64,000 bases of DNA. Origin: Spirosoma sp. Lineage in GTDB: Bacteria > Bacteroidota > Bacteroidia > Cytophagales > Spirosomataceae. The stretch covers positions 326,620-390,619 of the forward strand of contig NZ_JAPLET010000010.1 in NCBI RefSeq assembly GCF_026391055.1. The letters are read 5' to 3'. Under the pieces are notes generated by a model. It did not search any database. It was not told the origin of the DNA and saw only the letters and a program-made list of their open reading frames with translations. This document shows, piece by piece, positions 14,462-24,234 of this stretch. Position numbers and translations under genes: made by a program. Every line of letters starts with the position of its first letter. Positions within the stretch are counted from its first letter, which is position 1.

Positions 14462-16519
14462 ATGTTAAACGTTATTCAGCTACTACCCGATTCGATTGCT
14501 AACCAGATTGCGGCTGGTGAAGTTGTTCAGCGCCCCGCTTCGGTAGTGAAAGAGTTGCTGGAAAACTCGGTAGATGCGAAAGCGAAATCCGTGCAGGTCA
14601 TTGTTCGGGAAGCAGGCCGTAACCTGATTCAGATTGTGGACGACGGTGTCGGCATGACTGAAACCGATGCCCGCATGAGTTTCGAGCGCCACGCCACCTC
14701 TAAAATCCGTTCGTCGGACGATCTGTTCCGAATTCGGACAATGGGTTTCAGGGGTGAAGCGCTGGCGTCGATTGCGGCCGTTGCTCAAATTGAAATGCGC
14801 ACGCGTCGGGCTGAAGAAGAGTTGGGTACACTCATCCGAATCGAAGGCTCCGACATTAAGGCACAGGAAGCTATTTCGTGTTTACCCGGAACGAACCTGC
14901 TGATCAAGAATTTATTTTTCAACGTACCCGCCCGGCGCAATTTTCTGAAATCGAATTCGGTGGAGATGCGCCATATTATCGACGAATTTCAGCGAGTGGC
15001 CCTCGCCAACCCGGAAGTTGCGTTTTCTCTGTTTCATAATGACCAGGAGATTTACAACCTCCCCAGCGGAAAGCTGAGCCGACGTATTGTTGATATGTTC
15101 GGAAAGAGCTACCGCGAGCAGTTGAACTTCTGCGAAGAACAAACCCCGTATGTAACCGTGCATGGATACATTGGCAAACCCGAATCGGCCAAGAAAGCCC
15201 GCAACGAGCAGTTCTTCTTCGTTAACAATCGATTTATCAAGCACAATTACCTGCACCATGCGGTAGTAGGCGCCTACGAGGGTACACTGCCCGAAGGTAG
15301 CCATCCCTTTTACGTGTTGTTCATCGATATTGACCCGTCGCATATCGACATTAATATTCACCCGACAAAGACGGAGATAAAATTCGATGACGAGCGGTCG
15401 GTGTATGCCATCATGATGGCGGCCGTTCGGAAAGCGGTGGGGCTTTACAACCTCTCCCCTTCCCTCGACTTCGATTCGGATGTTAATTTTCTGGCGGGTG
15501 TTCGTCCAAAGCCTGCATCGGCTGATATCAATGCCAATCGCAATGGTAGTGCCGATAGTAAGCCCACCACAAGCGGACCGGGTTCGGCACGACCTATTTC
15601 ACCATCCTGGGCATCGGGAGCAACGCAGCAGCCAGTTAATGAGCGAACGTCTTTACGAAATGAATCGCTGGACAAAGCTGCGGGCAGTAGTTTCGATATG
15701 CCTCGAAAAGCAGATCATAAGCCTTCTGTCAATAACTGGCAAACGCTGTACGAAGGCGTGGCAGGCAACGCAGGCCCCTCACCGGGCTCGGTAGCGCAGC
15801 CGGAGGAGAAAGGCGATTGGCTGGGACCGGCGAAACCAGCACCGGCTACTCCCGAGCCGCCAGCAGCAGAAAGTGAACCCATTACGCTGGGGAGCCGGGC
15901 CAATCAGTTACAGGTAAGTTTGGAATCGCCCGAACAAGATGTTCCTGTACTGGTTGATGATGATAACATTGTTCAGATACAGAATCGATACTTACTGGCC
16001 CCCATCAAGTCTGGTATGCTGCTGATCGACCAACGTCGGGCCCACGAGCGAATCCTGTACGATCAGTTTCATGCATCGCTCACCAAACGAAATGGAGCCT
16101 CGCAGCAGTTGTTGTTTCCTAAAACGATAACGCTAATGCCGGTAGATTTTCAGTTAGCGCTTGACCTGCGCGATGATCTGACGAATTTGGGCTTTGAGTT
16201 TGATGAACTGGGTGCCAATACGTTTGTCATCCGGGGTGTACCTGCTCTGATCATGGGCGAAAATGAAGAGGAATTGTTTGCTAACCTGCTGGCACAACTC
16301 CGGGCCGATACAGGCCGGTTGAAATTAGATCGAATTGAATCCATGGCCCGTTCACTGGCACGCCGGTCGGCTATGCGTTATGTAAATCGCCTGAGCACTA
16401 CGGAGCGAAAGGCCTTAGTCAATCAATTGTTCGCATCTGCTAACCCAAGCTACACACCTACCGGCGAGCCAGTAACGGTTGTGTTGTCGTTGGATAAAAT
16501 TGCAGGTCTATTTCGCTGA
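14462..16519 (+). CDS. mutL: DNA mismatch repair protein MutL
   Basis: The 685-residue protein links MutS recognition to later repair steps. The N-terminal GHKL ATPase (about 1-330) has ELLENSVDA, DDGVGM, GFRGEAL and an ATP lid. A low-complexity linker (about 345-475, rich in Pro, Ser, Ala) leads to the C-terminal dimerisation domain. Where endonuclease MutL proteins have DQHAxxExxxxE, ACHxA-like and CPHGRP blocks, this one shows DQRRAHERILYD, ARRSAMR and TPTGEP. Thus the latent nuclease site looks degenerate. Start at 14462 gives MLNVIQLLPDSIANQIAAGE, as expected. Confidence 0.95.
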   Translation: MLNVIQLLPDSIANQIAAGEVVQRPASVVKELLENSVDAKAKSVQVIVREAGRNLIQIVDDGVGMTETDARMSFERHATSKIRSSDDLFRIRTMGFRGEALASIAAVAQIEMRTRRAEEELGTLIRIEGSDIKAQEAISCLPGTNLLIKNLFFNVPARRNFLKSNSVEMRHIIDEFQRVALANPEVAFSLFHNDQEIYNLPSGKLSRRIVDMFGKSYREQLNFCEEQTPYVTVHGYIGKPESAKKARNEQFFFVNNRFIKHNYLHHAVVGAYEGTLPEGSHPFYVLFIDIDPSHIDINIHPTKTEIKFDDERSVYAIMMAAVRKAVGLYNLSPSLDFDSDVNFLAGVRPKPASADINANRNGSADSKPTTSGPGSARPISPSWASGATQQPVNERTSLRNESLDKAAGSSFDMPRKADHKPSVNNWQTLYEGVAGNAGPSPGSVAQPEEKGDWLGPAKPAPATPEPPAAESEPITLGSRANQLQVSLESPEQDVPVLVDDDNIVQIQNRYLLAPIKSGMLLIDQRRAHERILYDQFHASLTKRNGASQQLLFPKTITLMPVDFQLALDLRDDLTNLGFEFDELGANTFVIRGVPALIMGENEEELFANLLAQLRADTGRLKLDRIESMARSLARRSAMRYVNRLSTTERKALVNQLFASANPSYTPTGEPVTVVLSLDKIAGLFR

Positions 16520-16554
16520 TATTTGCTTTAATCGGCATAACTTGTCATTATAAA

Positions 16555-17334
16555 ATGTTTTCACTCACTCCAGTAGTTCGCGCGTTATTAATTCTAAACG
16601 TAATAGTTTTTCTGGTTACAAATGATGCAATCATTGACCAATTTGGACTGCACTCATTTTTATCCGATAAATTCAATCCAATCCAGTTATTAACGCACAT
16701 GTTTCTGCATGGTGGCTTCAACCACATTTTCAGTAACATGATTGGTCTGGTCGTTTTTGGCCCTATGCTGGAGCGAACTTGGGGAGCACAGCGGTTTACA
16801 TTCTTTTACTTCTTTACCGGGCTGGGTGCTGCGCTATTATTTTCGGGTATAAACTATTATGAAGTACACGATGTATATGAAACAGTACAAGCCTATAGAG
16901 ATAATCCTGGTTACGATAACTTTCTTGGCTTTGTCGACCAGCATGCGGTTTCATACTACGATCGGTTAACGCCTTTTATTGACAAGTTTAAAAGTTTTCC
17001 AAACGATAGTAAAAACATACAGGACAGTGTTGCCATTGTCAACCGAATTTTTTCCAATCAGGTTGATGAGCCAATGGTAGGCGCTTCGGGAGCAATTTTT
17101 GGAGTTATCATGGGATTTGGATTATTGTTTCCGAACACTCAACTCTTTTTATTGTTTCCACCTATACCAGTAAAGGCGAAGTATCTCGTTATCTTTTACG
17201 GGGCCTTTGAGCTTTACTCGGGCGTGTATCGGACACAGGCCGACAACGTTGCTCATTTCGCCCATATTGGCGGCATGCTGTTTGCATTTATACTGATAAA
17301 ATACTGGGGTTCACAACGAAAAACGTTTTATTAA
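16555..17334 (+). CDS. Rhomboid intramembrane serine protease 1
   Basis: The 259-residue multi-pass protein carries the rhomboid dyad: Ser in GASGAIFG (about 181-188) and His in AHFAHIGGM (about 240). HGGFNHIFSNM near residue 50 is the family's L1/helix 2 motif. A soluble insert at about 100-170, between helices 2 and 4, is longer than usual. Rhomboids cut transmembrane substrates within the inner membrane. The next rhomboid gene starts 3 bases after its stop, so the two are cotranscribed and possibly coupled. Confidence 0.9.
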   Translation: MFSLTPVVRALLILNVIVFLVTNDAIIDQFGLHSFLSDKFNPIQLLTHMFLHGGFNHIFSNMIGLVVFGPMLERTWGAQRFTFFYFFTGLGAALLFSGINYYEVHDVYETVQAYRDNPGYDNFLGFVDQHAVSYYDRLTPFIDKFKSFPNDSKNIQDSVAIVNRIFSNQVDEPMVGASGAIFGVIMGFGLLFPNTQLFLLFPPIPVKAKYLVIFYGAFELYSGVYRTQADNVAHFAHIGGMLFAFILIKYWGSQRKTFY

Positions 17335-17337
17335 AGA

Positions 17338-18264
17338 ATGAGCGGGTTGTTCGATGATTTTCGGAGCGAATTCAATAAGCCCAACAATACGTTGGTCCAA
17401 TTGATATTAGTTAACGTCGTTATATTTCTGGTACTGTTGGTGACGAAAGTCAGTTTGACAATGGCCGAAAATACGGGCGCTTATGTTTTCATTACGAACC
17501 AATTAATGGTTCCGGGTGAAATACATGCGTTTTTACGCAAACCCTGGACACTATTCACGTACTTTTTCTCGCATGAAGAGATTTTTCATATTCTCTATAA
17601 CATGCTGTTTCTGTACTGGTTCGGTCGCCTGATTGACGAATACCTGGGTAATCGGCGGCTCATGGGTCTTTACATTATGGGAGGTCTTGCCGGTGGGTTG
17701 CTTTATCTGGCGATGTACAATCTGGTACCTTTCTTCCAGAGCCAGGCGGATGGCGCACGTATGCTGGGTGCATCGGCGGCTGCTTTTTCGGTAGCGGTTG
17801 GGGCTGCCACCTTGCTGCCTAACTACACCTTCCATCTGCTCTTCTTTGGACCGGTACGCATCAAATACATTGTCTTTTTCTTTATTATTCTTTCGGTAGC
17901 CCAAACGGCCGGATCGAACGCAGGCGGTCATCTGGCTCATCTGGGCGGTGCGCTGATGGGGTTCGTGTACGTTAAGTTACTTCAGAATGGTACTGATCTC
18001 GGACGTCCTATCTACTGGCTAGTGGATGGCTGGAGCAACCTGCTTAGACCGAAGCCAGCGGTTAAGGTGTCATATCGGCAGCGAAGCAACGCCAGCACAC
18101 AAGCCAGTTCGTATGTATCGGCAGCCGGTGCATCGTCTGCATCGGCCTCAACGCCCGATCAGGATGAGGTCGATATGATTCTCGATAAAATATCACGGTC
18201 TGGCTACGAAAGTCTCACGCGTGAAGAGAAACAAAAACTTTTCCGGGCTAGTCAACGCAACTAG
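17338..18264 (+). CDS. Rhomboid intramembrane serine protease 2 with C-terminal tail domain
   Basis: The 308-residue protein has a rhomboid core with HEEIFHILYNM, the nucleophile block GASAAAFS near 142-149 and GGHLAHLGGA near 200. A Ser/Ala-rich linker (about 245-270) leads to a short conserved tail, VDMILDKISRSGYESLT (DUF6576-like), common at the end of Bacteroidota rhomboids. The nucleophile loop reads SAAAF rather than SGAIF, still with Ser and the small residues needed. It follows rhomboid 1 with a 3-base gap. Confidence 0.9.
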   Translation: MSGLFDDFRSEFNKPNNTLVQLILVNVVIFLVLLVTKVSLTMAENTGAYVFITNQLMVPGEIHAFLRKPWTLFTYFFSHEEIFHILYNMLFLYWFGRLIDEYLGNRRLMGLYIMGGLAGGLLYLAMYNLVPFFQSQADGARMLGASAAAFSVAVGAATLLPNYTFHLLFFGPVRIKYIVFFFIILSVAQTAGSNAGGHLAHLGGALMGFVYVKLLQNGTDLGRPIYWLVDGWSNLLRPKPAVKVSYRQRSNASTQASSYVSAAGASSASASTPDQDEVDMILDKISRSGYESLTREEKQKLFRASQRN

Positions 18265-18340
18265 TTAGAGCGATTTTTCCGAAATAGAATCTTGTTTTTG
18301 CCCCTTATTGAGCACAGAGCAGGTATTTACTATTCTTTTA

Positions 18341-18397
18341 AAAATCTAAGCCTTCGGTCCCTACGTAAGTATACAGGTAGCCGAAGGCTTAGATTTT
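18341..18397. terminator. 17-bp perfect hairpin before dxs
   Basis: Bases 18341-18357 are mirrored exactly by 18381-18397 (core CTAAGCCTTCGG). With A-rich and T-rich flanks it can end transcription in either direction. Confidence 0.75.
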
Positions 18398-18412
18398 TTA
18401 TAATTCATAAAA

Positions 18413-18444
18413 TTTGTAGTAGCTTCGTTATACGAATATATTTG
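18413..18444 (+). promoter_or_regulatory. dxs promoter
   Basis: TTTG at 18413-18416, a 20-base spacer, and TATATTTG at 18437-18444 fit the Bacteroidetes consensus. It stands about 70 bases before the dxs ATG. Confidence 0.7.
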
Positions 18445-18513
18445 CACGTCATCAATAGAACAATGAATTCTGAACGTGTGTTGTTGTAAGACAGACGCTT
18501 AGCTGCTACCACC

Positions 18514-20448
18514 ATGCTGATTACCCCTGGCAGTCTTCTTGCCACCATCAATACGCCCGAAGATCTTCGTAAACTAGATAAATCCCGTTTACCCCAGGTT
18601 GCTGATGAATTACGTCAGTTCATCATTGATGATGTATCTGTTTATGGCGGCCATTTCGGCGCTAGTTTGGGTGTAGTTGAGTTAACCGTTGCGCTTCACT
18701 ACGTTTTCAATACCCCTGACGATCAACTGGTCTGGGATGTAGGCCATCAGGCTTATGGGCATAAAATCCTGACCGGTCGGCGGGAGAAATTTCACACCAA
18801 TCGATTCTATAAGGGTCTGTCGGGGTTTCCCAAACGAAAAGAAAGCGAGTATGACTCCTTCGGCGTTGGTCACTCATCGACTTCCATCTCGGCAGCGCTG
18901 GGTATGGCCGTTGCCTCACAACTTCAGGGGAATACGTCCAGGAACCATATTGCCGTCATTGGCGATGGTGCCCTCACAGCAGGAGAAGCGTTTGAAGGGA
19001 TGAACCATGCCGGTGCTACGGATAGCAATCTGCTGATTGTCCTGAATGATAACTGCATGAGCATCGACCCAAACGTTGGGGCTTTGCGCGAATATCTTAC
19101 CGACATTACCACGTCTCAGACCTACAACAAAGTAAAAGACGAGATCTGGAACCTGCTCGGCAAAATGGATAAACTGGGCAAAACAGCGCAGGAGCTGGTT
19201 TCTCAGGTTCAGTCGGGTATCAAGAGCTCATTACTCGAACAAAGCAATCTGTTCGAATCACTTCATCTGCGTTATTTCGGGCCCATTGACGGTCACGACA
19301 TCGATCATCTGGTTAGTGTTCTGGACGATATGAAGCACATCCCTGGCCCTAAGCTTTTACACGTACTTACGGTAAAAGGTAAGGGCTACGGACCAGCAGA
19401 AAAAGACCAGACCAAATGGCACGCGCCCGGTTTGTTCGACAAAGTGACGGGGGTTATCCAAAAGAAAATTTACGATAAGCCACAACCGCCCAAGTATCAG
19501 GATGTGTTTGGAAATACACTGGTTGAGTTAGCCGAGCAGAACGCTCGTATTGTGGGCGTCACGCCCGCTATGCCATCCGGCTCGTCGATGAACATTATGA
19601 TGAAGGCGATGCCAACGCGGGCTTTCGATGTAGGCATTGCCGAACAGCACGCCGTAACGTTCTCTGCCGGTATGGCTACGCAGGGTGAAGTTGTCTTCTG
19701 CAACATCTACTCGACATTCATGCAGCGGGCCTATGATCAGGTTATTCACGACGTCTGCATCCAGGAATTACCGGTTATCTTCTGCCTCGACCGCGCCGGT
19801 TTTGCTGGTGCTGATGGACCTACGCACCACGGGGCTTATGATTTAGCTTATATGCGTTGTATTCCGAACATGATTGTGGCCGCGCCAATGAATGAACAGG
19901 AACTTCGCAACATGATGTTTACCGCTCAGTCAGACGAGGTTCAGCAGGGTAAGCAGGCCTTCACCATCCGGTATCCACGGGGCGAAGGCGTTATGCCCAA
20001 CTGGCGTACTCCCCTTGAGAAACAGGTGATTGGCCAGGGCCGAATGATCAGTGATGGCGAAGAGGTTGCCATTCTAACTATCGGCCATATCGGAAATTAT
20101 GCCGTTGAGGCCACGACTATGCTGGCGAAAGAAGGTATCCGTCCTGCTCATTTTGATATGCGCTACGTGAAGCCTCTGGACGAAGCGCTGCTTCATCAAA
20201 TCTTCAGCCGTTTCGACCGGGTCGTGACCGTCGAAGATGGTTGCGTAATGGGCGGATTTGGTAGTGCGGTGCTGGAATTCATGGCGAACAACGACTATAT
20301 GGCCCGCGTCAAACGCCTGGGAATCCCCGACGCCGTTATTGAGCATGGTGAACAAATCGAACTCCACCGCGAGTGTGGTTTCGATCCGCAGGGTATTGCC
20401 GATGCCGTTCGCGAGTTGCTCTTTACTGGCCGGGCTGTAACTGTTTAA
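18514..20448 (+). CDS. dxs: 1-deoxy-D-xylulose-5-phosphate synthase
   Basis: The 644-residue ThDP enzyme condenses pyruvate and glyceraldehyde 3-phosphate, the first step of the MEP isoprenoid pathway. GHQAYGHKILTGR near 85, the ThDP motif GDGALTAGEAFEGMNHAG near 149 to 166 with NDN further on, HVLTVKGKGYGPAE near 285 and the transketolase middle domain with EQHAVTFSAGMA are all present. Length is normal. It has its own promoter after a terminator and is followed by a large hairpin before the aspartate kinase gene. Confidence 0.97.
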   Translation: MLITPGSLLATINTPEDLRKLDKSRLPQVADELRQFIIDDVSVYGGHFGASLGVVELTVALHYVFNTPDDQLVWDVGHQAYGHKILTGRREKFHTNRFYKGLSGFPKRKESEYDSFGVGHSSTSISAALGMAVASQLQGNTSRNHIAVIGDGALTAGEAFEGMNHAGATDSNLLIVLNDNCMSIDPNVGALREYLTDITTSQTYNKVKDEIWNLLGKMDKLGKTAQELVSQVQSGIKSSLLEQSNLFESLHLRYFGPIDGHDIDHLVSVLDDMKHIPGPKLLHVLTVKGKGYGPAEKDQTKWHAPGLFDKVTGVIQKKIYDKPQPPKYQDVFGNTLVELAEQNARIVGVTPAMPSGSSMNIMMKAMPTRAFDVGIAEQHAVTFSAGMATQGEVVFCNIYSTFMQRAYDQVIHDVCIQELPVIFCLDRAGFAGADGPTHHGAYDLAYMRCIPNMIVAAPMNEQELRNMMFTAQSDEVQQGKQAFTIRYPRGEGVMPNWRTPLEKQVIGQGRMISDGEEVAILTIGHIGNYAVEATTMLAKEGIRPAHFDMRYVKPLDEALLHQIFSRFDRVVTVEDGCVMGGFGSAVLEFMANNDYMARVKRLGIPDAVIEHGEQIELHRECGFDPQGIADAVRELLFTGRAVTV

Positions 20449-20461
20449 TCAAGTATACCTG

Positions 20462-20544
20462 GGAACACGGATAAGACGGATAAAATGGGTTTTGGCGGAT
20501 AGACTATCCGTATAAATCTGTTCAATCCGTCTTATCCGTGTTCC
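20462..20544. repeat. 20-bp perfect inverted repeat between dxs and lysC
   Basis: Bases 20462-20481 are mirrored exactly by 20525-20544 (core CACGGATAAGACGG), and a second smaller hairpin GGATA/TATCC lies in the loop near 20495-20509. A T run follows. It probably ends the dxs transcript; its repeated GGATAA words resemble dispersed intergenic repeats. Confidence 0.7.
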
Positions 20545-20561
20545 TTTCTTTTTTTACCAGT

Positions 20562-21806
20562 ATGAAGGTTTTCAAATTTGGCGGAGCTTCGGTAAAGGAT
20601 GCTGCCGGTGTACGTAATCTGGCCGATATTATCCAAAAACAGGGTAAGGATATCGTTGTTGTCGTTTCGGCCATGGGCAAGACGACCAACGCTCTGGAAG
20701 CCCTCGTTCGAGCGTATGTAGATAAGCGCCCGGATGACGTTAAGGCGCAACTGGCTAGCTTAAAAAGCTACCATACAAACATCATGGACGACCTGACTGG
20801 CAACTACAATCAGGTTCATTATACATTCGCGCAGTTGGAAAACTACCTGAAAAGTCCGGTTAGCGCTTTATATGATGAGGTATACGACCAGATTGTTTCG
20901 GTAGGTGAGCTCTTGTCTACGCAGATTATTTTCGCTTACCTGAATAAGATAGGCCTTTCAAGCCGCTGGTTAGACTCCCGCCAACTGGTTCAAACGGACG
21001 CAACCTTTCGGGAAGGCCGGGTCGACTGGGAGTTGACTAGTCGGCAAATAAACAGTGCGGTCAAAAAGAATGGGGTTAACATCACTCAGGGTTTTATTGG
21101 TCAGACGGAAGATGGGCGAACAACTACGCTTGGCCGAGAAGGATCGGACTACACCGCGGCTATCTATGCCTTTTGCCTGAATGCCGAAAGCGTTACCATT
21201 TGGAAAGACGTACCAGGTGTGCTGAACGCCGACCCAAAATGGTTCGATGATACGGTCCTGCTGGAACGGCTAACCTACCAAGATGCTATTGAACTGGCGT
21301 ATTACGGTGCAACCGTCATTCACCCCAAAACGATCAAGCCCCTTCAGAACAAGGGCATCCCGCTCTATGTGCGTTCCTTTCTAAAGCCGGAAGCCCCCGG
21401 AACGGTCATTGGCAATTATGAACAGCACTTAAGCATTCCGTCGTTTATTTTCAAAGTTAACCAGGTGCTGATTTCGCTGCATCCGAACGATTTTTCATTC
21501 ATCGCGGAAGACAACTTAAGTCGTATTTTCGGCATGTTTGCGCAAGCGGGAGTTAAAATCAATCTGATGCAAAACACCGCCATTAGCTTCTCCGTGGTTG
21601 TGGATAACAATCCAGACCGGGTGCCTGCTTTACTGAATCTATTAAAACAGGATTTCCGGGTAACGTACAACAGCGACGTGGAGTTGATCACCATCCGCTA
21701 CTACGACCAGGGAACCATAGATCGCGTGATGCCGAACAAAAAACTCCTGCTGGAGCAAAAAAGCCGGTATACGGTTCAGCTCGTTGTTAAAGATTTGAGT
21801 AACTGA
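20562..21806 (+). CDS. lysC: Aspartate kinase
   Basis: The 414-residue enzyme phosphorylates L-aspartate, the entry to lysine, threonine, methionine and diaminopimelate synthesis. The kinase domain begins KVFKFGGASVKD and carries GREGSDYTAA (about 198-207) and the KDVPGVLNADP segment. The C-terminal 120 residues form ACT regulatory folds (GMFAQAGVKINLMQNTAIS). It is a monofunctional kinase without a homoserine dehydrogenase part. Start at 20562 gives the conserved MKVFKFGG; the frame is open 24 bases further up. It lies downstream of the dxs hairpin. Confidence 0.93.
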   Translation: MKVFKFGGASVKDAAGVRNLADIIQKQGKDIVVVVSAMGKTTNALEALVRAYVDKRPDDVKAQLASLKSYHTNIMDDLTGNYNQVHYTFAQLENYLKSPVSALYDEVYDQIVSVGELLSTQIIFAYLNKIGLSSRWLDSRQLVQTDATFREGRVDWELTSRQINSAVKKNGVNITQGFIGQTEDGRTTTLGREGSDYTAAIYAFCLNAESVTIWKDVPGVLNADPKWFDDTVLLERLTYQDAIELAYYGATVIHPKTIKPLQNKGIPLYVRSFLKPEAPGTVIGNYEQHLSIPSFIFKVNQVLISLHPNDFSFIAEDNLSRIFGMFAQAGVKINLMQNTAISFSVVVDNNPDRVPALLNLLKQDFRVTYNSDVELITIRYYDQGTIDRVMPNKKLLLEQKSRYTVQLVVKDLSN

Positions 21807-21850
21807 ACAAATTTATAACCGGGTCGAATACAGCCCGATCTAGTCAATTT

Positions 21851-21920
21851 AAAACGCCGACGGTCGATACGACAGTGCTTAGGATAAACCCGGCATTGTC
21901 GTATCGACCGTCGGCGTTTT
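21851..21920. repeat. 24-bp perfect inverted repeat
   Basis: Bases 21851-21874 and 21897-21920 are exact reverse complements (core CGCCGACGGTCGATACGAC) around a 22-base loop. A-rich and T-rich ends make it a good bidirectional terminator after the aspartate kinase gene. The arms are longer than a normal terminator needs. Confidence 0.8.
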
Positions 21921-22103
21921 ATGTAGCCTACTAGGGTTGCATCTGCCCAAATCCACTCATTTATTAACATCTGTTGCCGATAAGGAATACGTTCAACCGC
22001 TCACTCAAAACAATAAAACCTACCGGTTACTATTCTCTACCTTTTCAGCAGATGATCTCCTGGTCTTATCAAAGGAGAACCCTGCTAAACTCTTTTTCTC
22101 AAA

Positions 22104-24185
22104 ATGGCACTAGATATTATTGCGTGGCATGATCGTAACGCGGCTGTCCACAAGCAAATGGTTGATTCATCGGCAATTAAAGGGTATCGTACCCTCTCAC
22201 TTTGCATATATGGCGACCGTAATGACCCTCGGTATGCGGTTGTCATGATTAAACGACCCGCTGTCATTGCCGAGCAGCAATTCTTCGGCTTAAGCGCCAG
22301 CCAGTTTCAGGCGAAGTTCAACGAGATGTCGGCAAAAGGTTGGGGCCCTTATATCATAAGTGCAACCGGTTCGGCTACCGATCCCTTATTTGCGGTTTCG
22401 TTCTGGCCGGTCAGCCCCACACCACTGACACGCTTTGGCTTAACCGAGGCTGAGTTTCGTCAGCTCAATCAGCAACAGCAGGATGGTGGCAACATACTGC
22501 GCTGGGCTGACGCCTATGGTACTCCCGGTAACACCCGTTATGTGGCAGTATGGTATCCCAACCCCAATAAAGTAGCCTGGAACTGCGATTCTGTGAACGA
22601 CGACTTCGCTACTACCCAACTGCGCTTTAATGCGCTCACCTCTGGATGGGCACGTCCTGTGCATATCGCCATTACGCCGTCGCAGGGTTATCTGGAAGTA
22701 TATACCGATACAAAAGTCAGCGCCTGGTCTTCCCGGAATAATATGACGAGCAGCGGCTATCAGGACGAGTTTACAAAGCACATGGCTAAAGGACTGGCGC
22801 CAATCTGCGTATCGGCAGAAGGGTTAGGTACCAACACCCGCTTTGCCGCTATATTCGCAGCCGAGGAACAGGAACACCCCCGTACCTTCAGAACAACTGG
22901 CTCTCCATCTATCGCACAGATTGACGCGGCTATGGAGGGGGTTATGAAAATCAATCAACTACGCGGGGCATCGCTGGCCATTGTAAAAGGCACCCGGCTT
23001 GTGTACGCCAAAGGCTATACCTGGGCCGAGGCAGACTACCCAACCGTTCAGCCCACAACACTGTTTCGCCAGGCCAGTGTATCCAAAACGTTTGCGGCCA
23101 TCGCTATCTATAAACTCATTGAGCAGGGTAAACTTACGCTCGATACCACCCTGCAAAGTGTTTTACAGCTTAAAACGCCCCAAAATGGTAACCCTACTGA
23201 TTCTAAATTCAGCCAGATTACCATTCGACACTTGCTGGAGATGACGGCGGGAGTCGACGCCGGCCTGATCTGGCAGGACGTTGCCGCTACCAAAGCGTTT
23301 GGGGCCAAACTCCCCGTAACCCCCGCGCAATTGTCGTCCTTTTGCGCTTCACAAACCTTAGCCGGCACGCCCGGCGATCCGGCTATTGCGGGTTATAGCA
23401 ACGGCGGTTACTTCCTGCTAAGTCAGATAGTCGCCAAATTATTTAATGCACCCTCGTTCGAAGCCGCCATTCAATTGGCGTTTTTAAGCCCCTTGAACGT
23501 CACGCGTGTTCGTCAGTCACGAACGCTGGTTAACGTGCAGGCTGCGGATGAAGTTCGCTACCACCCAAAGCCGCTCAGCACGTCGGTCAGTGTTATGTCG
23601 CCCGGTCAACCGCTGGTGACACTGGGATATGGTGAAACAAATATGGAGATTTGTGATGGCTCGGGGGGGTTATCGGCCGCTGCTACCGATGTTGCCCGGG
23701 TCTTAGCCGCCCTGAGCGTACATCAGGCTAATCCCATGTTAAAAGATGATACTATAACGACCATGCTGGCCAATGCAGCTGCGGCTTCGTCGAATCCCAA
23801 ATTAAGTGCCCATGGGTACCACGGGTTCGATGCTGTGGGCGTTACCGACGCAGCTAAAGGGCTGTATTGGGGGTACAAAGGAGGTAGTCTGTCGACTAGC
23901 CAGAATACCATTTACTTTGAACGGGATGGGTATTCGCTTGTCATTTGCTGGAACGGCACAACCCCACTGGGTGAATCCTGGTATCCCAACTTCCCATCTG
24001 TGCTTACGGTAGCTAAACAACAGGACTGGGGAACCACCGATTTGTTTCCGCAGTATGGGATGCCCAGCTTTTTAGCAACCTCAGCCCAGAGCTTTCAGCT
24101 TTCGCCTACCCTGCCGATCAACCCAAAATTGGGGGTAAAACTCAGTACCGTAACCCGCCCGGCTTCGGTTCGGGGCGAAGGCTAG
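22104..24185 (+). CDS. Serine beta-lactamase-fold hydrolase with N-terminal tandem repeats
   Basis: The 693-residue protein has two parts. Residues 1-255 hold about four repeats of a 50-60 residue unit, each with a strand such as PRYAVVM, PLFAVSFWP, TRYVAVWYP or TRFAAIFA; these match the bacterial tandem repeat domain 1 type. Residues about 268-660 are a class C beta-lactamase/DD-peptidase fold: S325-V-S-K328 (SxxK), GYSN (YxN) near 395, and YKGGS in place of KTG near 595. Fungal polyglycine hydrolases have the same two-part plan. No signal peptide is seen, which is unusual for such hydrolases. Substrate unknown; the gene stands alone. Confidence 0.8.
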   Translation: MALDIIAWHDRNAAVHKQMVDSSAIKGYRTLSLCIYGDRNDPRYAVVMIKRPAVIAEQQFFGLSASQFQAKFNEMSAKGWGPYIISATGSATDPLFAVSFWPVSPTPLTRFGLTEAEFRQLNQQQQDGGNILRWADAYGTPGNTRYVAVWYPNPNKVAWNCDSVNDDFATTQLRFNALTSGWARPVHIAITPSQGYLEVYTDTKVSAWSSRNNMTSSGYQDEFTKHMAKGLAPICVSAEGLGTNTRFAAIFAAEEQEHPRTFRTTGSPSIAQIDAAMEGVMKINQLRGASLAIVKGTRLVYAKGYTWAEADYPTVQPTTLFRQASVSKTFAAIAIYKLIEQGKLTLDTTLQSVLQLKTPQNGNPTDSKFSQITIRHLLEMTAGVDAGLIWQDVAATKAFGAKLPVTPAQLSSFCASQTLAGTPGDPAIAGYSNGGYFLLSQIVAKLFNAPSFEAAIQLAFLSPLNVTRVRQSRTLVNVQAADEVRYHPKPLSTSVSVMSPGQPLVTLGYGETNMEICDGSGGLSAAATDVARVLAALSVHQANPMLKDDTITTMLANAAAASSNPKLSAHGYHGFDAVGVTDAAKGLYWGYKGGSLSTSQNTIYFERDGYSLVICWNGTTPLGESWYPNFPSVLTVAKQQDWGTTDLFPQYGMPSFLATSAQSFQLSPTLPINPKLGVKLSTVTRPASVRGEG

Positions 24186-24234
24186 CAGCCGGTCACTTCA
24201 ATCAAACTGGTTTTTCGAAAGGCATCAAAGCAAA

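Noticed and set aside
13975..16519. Continuation of the S10 ribosomal operon after rpsJ
   Set aside because: The next gene is clearly mutL, not rplC, and a hairpin separates them.
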